Assembly: GCF_963576615.1 (NCBI RefSeq)
Contig: NC_088717.1
Location: forward strand, 57,119,526 to 57,183,525
Direction: 5' to 3'
Length of the DNA: 64,000 nucleotides
Origin: Watersipora subatra
Lineage: Eukaryota > Bryozoa > Gymnolaemata > Cheilostomatida > Watersiporidae
The notes under the pieces are model-generated. The model searched no databases. It was not told the origin of the DNA and saw only the letters and a program-made list of their open reading frames with translations. The translations under genes and the position numbers were made by a program. Shown piece after piece: positions 10,813 through 23,545 of the stretch; position 1 is the first letter of the stretch; every line of letters starts with the position of its first letter.

Positions 10813-13800
10813 TGTTTGTTTGTTTTATTTTACATTAAATCATGACATAATAAGATTCTAGTAAACTAAGGTACAATGTGGGCCCATATGCGCAGTAGTA
10901 TGGCATTTCGAGGCACAGAGCCCGAGTTAGCAGATGAGATTGATTGTTAATGTAAAAAAACAAGGTTGTCTAAGCAATAGAAATCGGAGCAAATTTATCT
11001 CAGAGAGTCCACCAAGTACTGCTTTAAAGCAGCTCTAAAACCATCATGTCTACCAATTTTCCTTGGCCAAATTGGCAAGGAGTTCCATGCTGATGACACA
11101 CAATAGGCAACCCATTTATGGCCACCAGTAGAGGAAGAGGGTGGAAGAGGTTATGAAAATAAGGAATGACGAGTGTTGTAATGTGTCGACAAATTAGTTT
11201 GATAGTTAAATTGTGTGAAGGCTAAAAGACATATTCTTAGTTGGTAAAGTTGCTGCATAGACAAAACACGAGATCTTTTAAACAAGGGAGTTGACGGAAA
11301 ATAAGAGTTTTTATGATATATTATTCCCAGCAATCGCTTCTGGATGACTAAAATTTTGTTTAGGTAACTGGTTGAAGCGTTTTCCCATGCTTCCAAGCAA
11401 TAAACTATTTTCCTGTTAATCTTTAGTATTATATAAAGGCAAAAAAGGCATTTCTGGTAAGATCAACGAGGCCTGGTAAATAAGTCACAAGCTTTGTCGC
11501 AGTTGTTTCCTCAATAGTTCTATGTGTCTTGACCAGTTTAGTGTACTATCTATAGTAACTCCTAAAAATTGTATGCTATCCGTCATTAGTATGTTTTGTC
11601 TACTCAATGCTTTTTGTTAATTAAAATTTTTTTGTGTGGATTTTGAATAACTATGAGATTAGTCTTGTCAACATTCAATGTTAGTTTGCTTTGGTCACAC
11701 CAATTTTTATCACATTTAATTTTTTGTTAACTATAATTATTTCCTTATTCAAGTTTCAGCGGTATAAAATAAGTCGGTATCCTCAGCACACAAAATAGTT
11801 CTGAGTTTATCAGTACTCTTTACAAAATCCTTTATATATAACAAAAATAGTGTTGGGCCAAGGGTAGATCCTTAGGATACTCCACATTTAATTACTAAAG
11901 ATTTGGGATATTTTTTGAGATATTATAACACTTTGTAGATGATTCGATAGATAATTTTGGATTAATTTTAAACTTGAATGAAAAAAAATTATTTGTTTAA
12001 ACTTATTTATCAAAATGGAGTAATCTATTGTATAAAAAGCCTTTGAGATGTCAATGAAAATACCTAAAACAGATAGACTATTGTTTAAAGCTGCAAGTGT
12101 ATTGTTTGTAAGTTCTATCAATGCTACACAAGTTCCTTTCTCTTTTTGAAATCCAAATTGAGATTATGCAATAATGTTCTCTTTAATAGTGTAGTTATGG
12201 ATTTGTTGGTTAATAAGATGCTCAAAGAATTTTGAGAAAACCGGCAGAATAGAACTAGGTCTATAGCTATTAAATAAAAGCTTACTGCCTTTGTTTTTAA
12301 ATATGGGTAAAACTAGCGCATTTCATTCTTTGTGGGAAAACACATTGCTTTATGCTCATGTTGAATATGTATGCCAAAGGTTTTGATAACTCAAATGAAC
12401 ATGCTGTCACTAATTTTATGAGAATTCCAGCTACTCGTATGTGTTCTGCTTTGTGTTCATTTAGATTTGCAATAACTTTCTGAACAGTAAATTCATGAAC
12501 TTCTACAAAATTAAAATCTGGGAATGTATTTATCCTTGAAGCTTGAAGTTTTATATTTGTATTAGAAAAAGCTTGCACAAGCCTGGGTTTTATTTCTGTA
12601 AAATAAGTGTTAAATTCTGTAACTATTTGTTTGTCATCAGTTAATTCCTTCTTGAAGTTAGAGTCTAAAAACTTAGTAATTTGTTGAGCTTTACCCTGGT
12701 TTTGTCCACAAGCATTATTTATGAAATTCCAAAGCTTTCTTTGATCATTAACTTTTGATATTTCATTACAACAATAATCAGCTTTAACTTTTTTGATAAG
12801 AGACGCAACTTTATTTCTAGCTTTTATGTAGTTCGTTTTTGAATTAGGAGTAAAAGGGTGAGCTCTGTACTTGCCAAATAATCTGTCTTTTTTGCGGATC
12901 CCCAAAATAAGCTTTTTGGTCATCTACAAGTTTTTAAAGCTTTTGGGCTTACAACAACTTGTTTCCTTTATAGGAGCATTTTGATCAAAAATTTCTTTAG
13001 TTATGTTCAAAAGGTTGTTATAACTCAAGCGTACACTTTCTATCTGGTGAACCAGAGGGTCCCAGTCAACCCCATTCAAAAGATCGTTTAATTTGTCAGG
13101 ATTAAAGTTTTTATAACTCCGTTTAAGAATATTTTCAGACTCATTCATCAAAGTTTTATTAAAACAGGCAAATATAGGTTGGTGGGCAGATGTGTATTTT
13201 TCCACTGTGCCACAAACAATATTTAAATAATGAAAATTAATTAATATATGATCTATACAACTAGCCGAATAGGAAGTTAGAGTAGGAATATCGATAATAT
13301 TTTGAAAATTATACTGGTGAATTAAATCAAGATAATCAGCTGAGTTAGTGGACATAGCATTATTATTAAAATCACTAACCATCACAGGATCCACCCCTCT
13401 CAGATTAAAAGATGCCATATACCTGTCTAAACCAATTAAGAGCCTATTGGTGTCAGCAGATGGAGCTCGATATAGAGATATATACATCCATCAGCCCCAG
13501 CCAGCCTCAGTGAGATAGACTCTGCTCCGTATAGTGACACAGTTGAAGAATCTAAAACAGCTTAGCCACTGCACACGTAGACCCCTGTGCCTCCGCAACG
13601 AGATGGACAGCTGTCACCTATAAACATGTAATAAGAAAACGGAAAGAATGTGTGTTGGTTACAATACAAAAAGATTTCACTTATGATAATGGCATATGAT
13701 GGCATATGATGGCAGATAATGTCAAAAGAAAATTTGAATGACACAAGCAACTCTAAAAGTCGATCAACATTCTTTTTTAGACGACGAATATTTACATGCA

Positions 13801-14096
13801 GAACACTAAACCCATTAGTGGTAAAAGAACTCAATCTAATTGAGTCATAACTTTGACAGTCTATGTCACATTCTGAATCTATGAAAATAAAGTCAGGCAT
13901 ATCAAAAACTTGGATACAGTGTGTTATTTATTACTTCCTAATCAATACTCAGATCTTTAATGTCTTTTTCAGATTTGATTAGAATTGCTGTTGAATTCTA
14001 ATCCGTTCGAAGATACACATTTTGGTTCTTTGTCCAAACATACTTATAACCATGATTCTTTTTAAAAGTTCTCGCTAAGTAAAACAGTTTATGAGC
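10813..14096 (-). mobile_element. Nearly full-length LINE with ORF1 tail, endonuclease and RT
   Basis: Read on the minus strand, 14096-13938 encodes an ORF1 C-terminus (AHKLFYLARTFKKNHGYKYV, then VWTKNQNVYLRT-like residues), the RNA-binding tail usual in LINE ORF1, with one internal stop. About 40 bases on, ORF2 starts at 13900 with MPDFIF. An AP-endonuclease domain follows (HVNIRRLKKNVDRLLELL near 13800; DFNNNAMS and CIDHILI near 13370-13240), then a linker (12923-12297), the RT with LGIFIDISKAFYTID near 12060, and a C-terminal tail to about 11050. The 3' end is AT-rich and ends in TTTATTGT-like sequence at 10813. Several frameshifts and stops make it inactive. The 21126-23255 copy is from the same family. 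Confidence 0.87.
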
Positions 14097-14248
14097 AGAA
14101 AAAGAAAGACTTAGAGTTTTCCAAGCATAAGCTGGTAAAAGATTGTAACAAACAGCTGATTAAAGCTGACAGGCATCAGCAGCGTCATGCTGAAGAAGAA
14201 GATAGGAGAATGGAGACAAATCTATTTTTACAATGTATCTTTTAGTCT
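14092..14248 (+). other. Open, charged coding-like stretch with AATAAA downstream
   Basis: An open frame of about 48 codons lacking its own ATG reads as Lys/Glu/Arg-rich sequence (for example KADRHQQRHAEEEDRRMETN), ends at a stop near 14246, and has AATAAA at about 14264-14269. It could be a terminal exon relic of a host gene or part of a transposon. Its first bases overlap the end of the LINE ORF1 remnant on the other strand. I do not recognise the family. Confidence 0.22.
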
Positions 14249-14269
14249 TCTATATACATGTAAATAATA

Positions 14270-15990
14270 AACTAAAGGTGATACATTTACGAATGCGAAT
14301 ACGTCTACTAATAAAAGAACTTATAACTTTTTGCTATCATGAATCATCCGTCTCATAACTTTAATGCGGTGTCACCTAGCTATAATATTTGCTTTAAACT
14401 TTTTTGGCAGTTTTAGTTAGTAAATTAGATTTATGATTAGAATTTAAGTTTACTTCTCTTTTGTAAAAAGTGAGGAAAATCGATTGATCAACAATGCTCA
14501 CTCATTTTTAACTCCCAGAAACAAAGCTTTGAATTGTTGGCTTGGTGTACTTATTTTGTTGTTAAACATTTGTTCATTTTATAATTTTACACTCTCAATT
14601 TATGTAACTTCCAAATTAAAAGCTTTTAGTAGGTACACGTTGGAACGAAATATCTATGAATGACATATATTTATTACCTTTGTTTTATTGATTACAAGAT
14701 TTTTATGTGGCGCCACCAGTGGGACAGTTGTGTCAGTGTAAAAACCGTCATACACGGGTAAGAGAGACATGAATGTCCGCTGCACAAACCATGATATATT
14801 GTGTTTGAGTTTACTGCAGTAGAGTAATTTGTCCTATTACATGAGCTGAAACTATGCGAGTGGCCACGACTTGGATGTATGTTTTTAGTAAAAAAGTTTT
14901 GCTGAGATGAAAGTTTTTTAGTAAAAATTATATAATAAAATAATAATGTTGAAGATAATGCAAAATGTGATTTGCCATCGAAGCCCCGTTGCCGTCTGTG
15001 CTGAAAACTTGTCCAATAGATGGATTTATGAGGTGTAATTGGAGCTGTACTGACAGATACTTTTGCATAGCTCGACTCAATTCCAACAGCCAAAATACTA
15101 AAAGCTACTCAAAAACTGTTATATCCAATGCTACATGTACTAAGTGATAACAAGTGAGTACACGCCACAAACTGTCAACCAGGTGCAAGAATTTATTAAG
15201 CCTTTGCCAGAATTGGTAGTTTAATTGACTTCAAGGAAATTAACGATGTTTTTGCGTTCACGACTTTAGTCAACTCTAAGAACGATTTGTTTTGTACTTG
15301 AATCAACTAATCAAGTTTGACCAGTGAATTATTTTCTACAAATAATAAATACTTTCTACAAATATTTGATACTAATAATGACTAGATAGCGTTGACTATA
15401 CATATATTCGAACATACTCTTTTCAAAGATGCAGCTTGCTTATTTTATCTAGTAACTAGTTTCCGGTTTGGGTAGCAACTGAGAACTACACTGATAGAAA
15501 GGCCGCCATGAAATAAGTTCACTCAACGACCTAATTACCGTAGACTGGCAGAATCGTAGTCCATACTGAGAGGTATACACAGCATTTGGAGGAAACTAAT
15601 ACAACAAATTTTTAATTATTCTTATTTGAGATGTTTGAGACATTCATAATAATGTATCTGCAACTTGATTAAAAATTTTATTCTGGCGATCTTGAGCATA
15701 TACAAAATAAAATATATGTCAATAGAGCCGCATAGGACTAGACTTTTATTGCAAGAGCCGATGTGAATGCAAGAGATAAAGACAGACTGTCTCACTGTAT
15801 ACATCATTTTGGGCAAGTCTGAACACATCTTTTTTTTCTGAGCATTTTTACCGTGATCAATTTTTCTTGGTCAGGCAAAAGTCCGAGCCGTCTCAGCAAA
15901 CTTAGCTCATTCAACCTTTTGTACTTAGTCGAGTCTTCCATGAATCTCCAAAGGTTTTTTTCACTTGGCTAGCTGTTAAACACTTCTTTA
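14270..15990. other. Intergenic stretch, no gene recognised
   Basis: AT-rich sequence without a convincing coding region on either strand. The longest open frame (15093-14692, minus) has no recognisable domain and a composition like non-coding sequence. Confidence 0.5.
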
Positions 15991-15999
15991 AACATCACA

Positions 16000-18470
16000 A
16001 TTTAAACACCTCTTTAAATGTCACAATTGTTGCTGCCTTCGGCTGATCGCTGGAAAGCAGAGCGCCAACTAGGTGTGACTCAATATGAGTTTCTCTGTTC
16101 AAAAAGAGTCACTCATGGAAACAGCCTGGCCAAAACGCTGTTATTCCTTAATGTTGGAGGGTCCCATTGCCTCGTCCGACTGTTCATGCTCTTACACACA
16201 GACACAGACTACTCATCTAAGTTTAGGAAGCCTGTCAAACATTCCTCCCCTGCTCCAATGGTTCTAATTGGCTGAACATTTCTTTAAGAGGTTCAACAGT
16301 CTTATCTTTTTTAGCCATGTGGACACGCTCGGATGAATGCTGTACAGTGTTTGGTTGATAAATATTGGTAGCTTTTCTGTAGAGTACTTGCTCGATTACT
16401 CAGATTGGCACCTTTTTTGGCCTCTGTATCCCTACTTGAGGTCTACTTAAGATTGGCTGTTACGGCAGATAGCCAAGCTAACTTTCCATATCGGTCCGTT
16501 TGCCGAGTGGGACGAGCTGGCCGAGGGTTATGCCAAACAGTTCCTGGTGCTGCTGGCTCTAGACTCCAGGGTATGGCTGACTGTTTTGGAATATCGACCT
16601 GGTCTTGTTTTAATTTTTTCTGAAGCTTTTTCAGCCAAGGTTCTAGCTCTTTGCTGAACTCCTGGTTGCCTGTAGCCTTCGCTTCCAACTTGGTAAACTC
16701 TAGTTTGGCATCCAGCTTGGCTTCTATTTTCCTTCTCTTGGCTCTTGCTTTTGCATAATAGGGCTTCTGCAAGGCTCCATGGTAGTTAGCGCTCGTCGTA
16801 GCTCCTCCTGATAAGCATGGTAAGGTTTTAGCCAGCTCTCACTCTAGAAAGAAGATTTTTCTCGTCACTCTATCAGATTTGTCTGGTTAGGCCTGGTTTT
16901 TATGACCTGGTACGGCTCCTCGAACTTTGCCTGTAGCTTAGGATTTTCTCCCCTTTTTTGCTTGTTTTCTAGCAAAACCCAGTTTCTTAGAGGATGGAAT
17001 AGAGGCTTTTCCTTGTCCTCTTACCAAATGGCACTCTGCTTCTCTTGGAGGGTTGTGTGCACCTCTTCTAATTGCTTGAGTGTCTCTACCTTATACTCCT
17101 GTGTTGGCTGATTTTCCATGGGTGGTGTTCAGAACTCTAATTAGTCTGACAAGTGTAATTCTTAGTCGAGCCTTAATAGATTAATTGTGTCTCTTTTGTG
17201 CGAGTGGGGGTACCTCTATATGCCCCCATTATTTGGGGAGCAACGTGCCCCATTCTTCCTGACCCCGTATCAACAGAGGAGTTTGGTGCAGGGTGCTAGG
17301 GTGTTAGGTGTAAGAGCTAGAATTTCTAGCCACCAGACCACCTGGTTTGAGTGCTCTTTTTTTTGCACAGCCAGCGGAGTAAGGCATGGTCGGTGCAGAC
17401 TAGGAAATGTTGTCCGTTAAGGTAAGGTGGAAAGTGTTTCACGGTCTTGACCACAGCCAACAGCTCTCTTTGGATGACATGGTAGTTTTTCGCTGGTGCC
17501 AAGATCTTACTGAAGTATGCAATGACCTTCTCGGTGCCATCTTGCACTTGCGATAATACTGAGCCCAATCTACATCTGCTTGCATTTGTGTTCAGAATGT
17601 ATGGCTAACTCGAAATGGGATAGCCCAAAATCGGTGCCAAGAAAAATTGCCTTTTCAGCTCTTCAAAGGCTGTCTGCTTTTGTTTGCTCCACATCCATTT
17701 TTCTCGTTTCTCTGTTAACCAGTGCAAAGGTCATGCTGTGGTAGTGCAGCTCAGAATGCACTGACGGCAGTACCCAACTATGACCAGAAAGCCTTGCAAC
17801 TTCCTGAACCCCTAGATAGTCGGCCATTCACAGACCACCTTTGTTTTCTCAGGTTCAGTAGCCAACCAATCAGTTCTAACCATATAACCTAAATAGCCCA
17901 CCTGCAACTGAAACAACTTGCACAGATTTAGTTTCAACTTTAGTTCGGCTTTCTTCAGTCGCTAGAACACCTTCTTCAATTGGTGCAGGTGAGTGTCAAA
18001 GTCAGGCGCGATGATGATTATTTCATTCAGATAGAGATTGCATAGCTTCCAGTGCAAGTCGTGCAACATGCGCTGCTCCAACCTCTAGGAGGAAGCTGGT
18101 GCAGAGGCGAGTCTGAATGGGAAAATCTTCAACTTCGACATGTCGGAGCGGGTAGCGAATGCTGAGTTTTCCTGAGTGTCACCATCTAACAGCATTTGCC
18201 AGTAGCCAATGACCAAGTTCAGCATACTGGAAAATCTGCTAACAGAAAGGCATCAAGGCTGTCGTCGATCCAAGGAAGGGAGTAGGCGTCCTTTTGAGTG
18301 ATTGCTTTCAGCCATCGGTAGTCTACACAAAAATGCCATTTTTTGTCCTTTTTCCGGACCAACTGTCATTCTTCTGGAGCAAGTTCCCTGTGCTTTGAGA
18401 AAGCTTGCCAAACACTTGCGTACTCAGCAAGTACTAAGTACTAACATCAGGTCAGTTCAAAAAATCTCTT
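16000..18470 (-). mobile_element. Ty3/gypsy pol fossil (RT and RNase H)
   Basis: The clearest part is 17568-17326 on the minus strand, which reads as gypsy RNase H (QDGTEKVIAYFSKILAPAKN, then RELLAVVKTVKHF and TDHALLRWL). Reverse-transcriptase-like sequence in several frames extends to about 18460, and weak pol-like or low-complexity sequence goes down to about 16000. The element is badly broken and no LTRs are assigned, so the left boundary is uncertain. It is more GC-rich than the flanks, and its right end meets the oppositely oriented fossil at about 18470. Confidence 0.7.
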
Positions 18471-18894
18471 GAGAAATTTTCAAGTGAGAACATCTTTGTT
18501 TACATGTCTCACATTCCTTTTCTTTTAGCATACTTACACATATTGAGCAATTGGCTTGGTTTAATGTTGGCCAATATTTACAAAGCTCTGACAGTGGTGA
18601 ATGTTTAGCGGAAGCCCGCTGAACACTATCTCAGCCAAACACCCAAGGCACCAGCTCGCTCTATATTTTCTTGGCAGATATTAAAATGAAGGAAGGAAAG
18701 AGAAATGTCTTGGCCGAGAGATTGTGCCTGGATTAAGACCAGAGAAAAGCTATACAGCCCAGCTGACAGAGTGATTGGTCAGATGCCGCTTGGCCATGAG
18801 AAAACCACTTGAATTTTAAGGAAAAGTAAGCAGAGCCTACAGTATGTAAGGTAGAAGCCAAGCTCAAGAACAGCAAAGCAAAGAAAGCCTCCAA

Positions 18895-21800
18895 TGTGGA
18901 TTGTTTTACCTTATTGCGTGCTTTATTTTATACATCATGTTTATAAGAAATATATTCTTATAATACTCAAGTGGCTGATTCTAAGTAGAGAGGTAAAGGT
19001 TCACAGCAGATACTTTGCATTAGTAGTAGCAGTGGAACCTTCGGTATCTCAGCTCTACATAAGCCAGTGAACTCCTAGATGAACTTCCTGCAACAAGGAA
19101 CCGAGTGACACGAAACCAGATCCTTTGCAGTTTGGTGACAGCTGAGCTGCCTCAAAAGTGGCAGTTTGCCTCTAAAAGTTTTGCCTAACTAGGGATTTTG
19201 ACAAAATACCTTAGTCCCAGCACATTAGTTTAAATAGACTCATTACACAGGTACCAAAAACATGGATTAGTTTTTATTACTTCCGAAAGGTACTTAGAGC
19301 TAACCAGTGGACGGAGGTCACTGTGCTGCGGCACCTGAAGCAGGTGTTGAAAGAAAACGCCAAAAAATGTGGCCAGGTCATCCAAGTTGAAGCTTTATTT
19401 GACTTGCTCAGAGCTTGGTTCAATCTGTCTCTTAGGCAAGATCGGCAGAACTGAGTACCCTGTAGAGAAGTGCGCAGACCGACCCCTCCCTCCCTCTCCA
19501 ACATGCCCGCCATCAAGGTAAAACAGCTAGTCCAAATTGGCTACTGCAATCTGCCAGACTCCACTGGGCCAGCATGGCAACAAAGATGTCCTGCAGCATT
19601 CTGATCAGTCTCTGTCTGCAATGAAATTTGCTAGTGGCACTTGCCTTTAGGTTGACTGATGCAGCACGAGTTGGTACAGAGCTTTTTAAAATTCAGGCTG
19701 AAGAACGCCAGCAGACATCCATCAGTAGACCAAATAAGAGGAACCAACTGGTGACAGTGGTGAATGACCAATCTGTTGGTAAAACAGCAAGCGAAGCAGG
19801 TTCAGCAACTGCAGGAAGTGCTCAATTTACAAAAAACGACTAAGAGCTGCAACAGCGGTGCTTGCTACAGGTTGCACAAAGGCTTCTACAAGCTCATTGT
19901 CTCATTGTATTGGCAACAGACATACTAGTTGGCTGACGAGACCAATAATGCCAAGCTGGGCTTATGCCCAAAAAAACCTCAAAGGTGAGGAATGAAGAAG
20001 GAGGGAAGGAGCTTACTGTGGCTACCCACCACTACTACAAAGCTCTGGAAAAACTTGAGTGGAGTCATCTGAACACAACCTTGGCTGGTAGGGAAGTGGG
20101 CTTGCCTGGCATCCCTAGATCTATTTTAGGCCAGTGGCCAGCAGTAGACTAAGCCGATGGAAAACATGAGAAGCTGGATCAGCGGCATACATGGCACCTG
20201 CCTAAAAAGTGGCAAGACTGGCTCTAGCCACACGCAGCTTATGACTGATCAGGCAACTTAACCACCTGCCTTAAAAGTGGCAGGCTCAAGACTCTCTGAA
20301 CCAAACCTCATTGCCTCCAGGTGCAGAGATGATGGAGAGTCGATCAAGTCATAGGCGTTGAATTGACTCCATTCGACTAGCTATTTCCTTCCAAAAAAAC
20401 TAAGCGGTCAATCTATCCAACTCCTGGTCAACACTGGCACCACTATGAACCTGCTAAACTAGCAGGTGTTTGAGTGGCTCTTCAAAGCTGTGCAGAGTTA
20501 CATTGAGGGAAATGACAGCCGCAGTCTATTGGCTACAGTTCTACGGAATGATCTGGCTGCCAGTTCGGTTACGGGATGTGAATGCTGTGAAAGTTTTGTG
20601 GTGAGCCACATCAGCAAGAAAGCCATCTTTGGTGTTTTCTCATGGTGACTCACTAGTTCTCAATGGATTTTTAGAGCTCACAGTTTCCATGGACAGACGA
20701 CATCTGAGGTGCACTGACATACACGGTCACTTACTGTTGATCAAGATGCAAGTGGTGAGAGATCTGGTGGTGATGGCCAGGACCAAGATAGCAGCTCTTT
20801 GTCAGATTATAATACGCAAGAAATACTGCCTGGTAGGGCTGTAAGGGTAGAGAGTTGCCCTTAAAGACTTCATTGGCTACTAGCTGAAACCGGGCTGGAC
20901 TAAAGGGAAGCGTAGTCAGGCAGTGCCTAAACTTTAGCAAGAAGCCTCTGATACTTTTAGCCAGTTCTACAGTGCGAACCTACACTAGAGTGGAGGACCA
21001 ACAGGGAGATGGAGAGCTGCCCTTCTCTTGCTGAAACTAATAAGCCTTAGACACAGAAGTACAAAAATTTGGGGTGTCAACTCACCTTTAGGACTTGTTC
21101 CGGACAGCCCAAAAGAACTAAAAAACTGCTATAAAGGAAACAACTTGTTGTAAGCCTTACAGCTTTCAAAGCTTTTTTATGACCAAAAAGCTTTTTTGGG
21201 GATTCGTAAAAAAGACAGATTATTCGGCAAATACAAAGCTTACCCATTCAGTCCTAGTTTAAAAATGAGCTGCATAAAAGCAAGACATAAAGTTTCATAT
21301 CATATCAAAAAAGCAAATTCTGATAATTATTGTAATGAAATATTAAAAATTAATAACCCGAGAAAGCTTTGGAATTTAATAAATAATGCTTGTGGGCAAA
21401 ACCAAAGTAAAGCTCAACAAATTACTGAGCTTGTAGACTCTAACTCCAAAGAATTAACCGATGACAAACAAATAGCTACAGATTTTACCGCTTATTTTAC
21501 AGAAATAGCACCTAGACTTGCGCAAGCCTTTTTTAATACAAATATAAAACTTCAAGCTTCAAAGATAAATACATTCCCAGATTTCAATTTTGTAGAAGTT
21601 CATGAGCTCAAAGAGTTATTACAAATTTAAATGAATAAAGACAGAAGGCATAGAATGAATTATGGCAAAATTAGTGAAAGCATGTTCACAATGTAAGCAT
21701 AAAGCAATGTGTTTTCCCACAAGAAATGAAATGCGCTAAAGTTTTACCCATATTTAAAAACAAAGGGAATAGGCTTTTATCTAATAATTGTAGACCTATT

Positions 21801-23533
21801 TCTATTCTACCAGTTTTTTTTTAATTTTTAAGCATCTTATCAACCAGCAAATCTATAACTACACTATTAAAGAAAACGTTATTGCAAATCTCAATTTGGA
21901 TTTCATAACGGGAAAAGAACTTGTGAAGCATTGATAGAGTTTACACACAGTACACTTTCAGCTTTAAACAATAATCTATCTGTTTTAGGTATATTAATTG
22001 ACTTCTCAAAGGCTTTTTATACAATAGATAACTCTATTTTGATAAATAAGTTTAAGCAAATAAATTTTTCACTTTCGAGTTTAGAATTAATCCAAAATTA
22101 TCTATCGAATCATTTTCAAAGTCGTATAATATCTCAGAAAATATCCCAAACCTTTAGTAATTAAATGTGGCATTCTCCAAGGATCCATCGTTGGACCAAT
22201 ACTATTTTTTTTATATATAAATGATCTTGTAAAGAGTACTGATAAATTTAAAACTATTTTGTTTGCTGACGATACTAACTTATTTTATACTACTCAAAAC
22301 TTGAATAAAGATTTAACTATAATAAACAAAAAATTAAATGCAATAAAAAATTGGTGTGACCAAAGCAAACTAACATTGAATGTTGACAAAACTAATTTCA
22401 TGGTTATTCAAAATCTACAAAAAAAATTTCGATTAACCGAAAACTTTTCCATGAATCGACAAAACATACAAATGACGGATAGTAAAAAATTTTTAGGCGT
22501 TACAATAGATAGTACACTAAACTGGTCAAGACACATAGAATTATTGAAAAAACAACTGCGACAAAGCTTGGGACTTATTTACCAGGCCTCATTGATCTTA
22601 TCAAAAATACTTCTTTTGCTTTTACATAATGCTCTAATTAACAGTAAAATAGTTTATCACTTGGAAGCATGGAAAATGCTCCAATGAGCTACTTAAACAA
22701 AGTTTTGGTCATCCAGAAGCGATTTCTTAGCGTAATATATCATAAAAACTCTTGTTTTCCATCAACTCCTTTGTTTAAAAGATCTCGTGTTTTGCCTATA
22801 CATCAACTATACCAACTAAGAATATGTCTTTTAGTCTTCACACAATTCAAATCTCAAACTAACTTGTCAACACATTACAACACTCGTCATTCCTTATTTT
22901 TATTACCTCTTCCACCCTCCTCTTCTACTAGTGGCCCTAGACAGGTTGCCTATTGTGTGTCATAAGCGTAGAATTCCTTGCTAATTTGGCTAAGAAAAAT
23001 TGAAAGTGTTGATGGTTTTAGGGCTGCTTTGAAGCAGCACTTGCTGGACTTTCTGGAATAAATTTTTACCGATTTCTTTTGCTTAGACAACCATGTTTTC
23101 TTTATTAAAATCTCATCTGTTAACTCTGGGCTCTGTGCCTCGAATAGCCATGCTACTGCGCATATGTGCTTTATTGCATCTTACCTTTTTATCATCTTGT
23201 TATGTTATGATTTAATGTATAATAAAATAAAACAAACAAAATACAATAAAGCTTGAACAGCTAGAGCTGCTAGCCAGCCTTCTGGCTCGGTACTATGATA
23301 CTTTCAGCCTGAAAGAGGAAAGTGTGGGCCAAACTTTCAAAGTTTAACCCTCTATTTTAGTAAAGGAAGGAATCAGCCCATTAGCCGACCACCTTCAACG
23401 GGGATTTTTGTACCTTATTGCATGCTCTACTTTGTACATCACGTTTATGCAAAATATATTCTTATACAACTCGTATAAGTAGATGGTTCTAAATGGAGAA
23501 ATAAAGATTCACTATGAATGTTTTACAAATGCA
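18895..23533 (+). mobile_element. Gypsy-type LTR element fossil, split by a LINE
   Basis: A plus-strand fossil. Sequence at 18895-19018 recurs at 23400-23533 (both contain ACCTTATTG, then ATATATTCTTAT, and end in TGCA), as expected for the ends of two LTRs. Between them are gag-like sequence (about 19630-20150), a retroviral-type protease region near 20420-20480, and the start of a pol region near 23255-23350. It is broken in several places. The LINE at 21126-23255 inserted into it. The outer LTR boundaries are not fixed, and the 5' LTR may start several hundred bases further left. Confidence 0.6.
21126..23255 (+). mobile_element. 5'-truncated LINE, same family as 10813-14096
   Basis: Begins in the endonuclease-RT linker (21196-21630: IRKKDRLFGKYKAYPFSP, INNACGQNQSKAQQITEL, which match the minus-strand LINE residue for residue in most places). 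It continues with the RT fingers and palm (LGILIDFSKAFYTID near 22000; FADDTNLFYTT at 22262), the thumb (LTLNVDKTNFMVI) and a C-terminal domain ending near 23050. The 3' end is a short untranslated region closing with AATAAAATAAAACAAACAAA. A few frameshifts separate the open pieces, but the catalytic FADD box is kept. It lies inside a gypsy fossil and is therefore younger than it. Confidence 0.88.
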
Positions 23534-23545
23534 TATCTTTTATTC

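Noticed and set aside
16018-17420. Several plus-strand frames of 60-85 codons
   Set aside because: They are antisense shadows of the minus-strand gypsy fossil and have no domain of their own.
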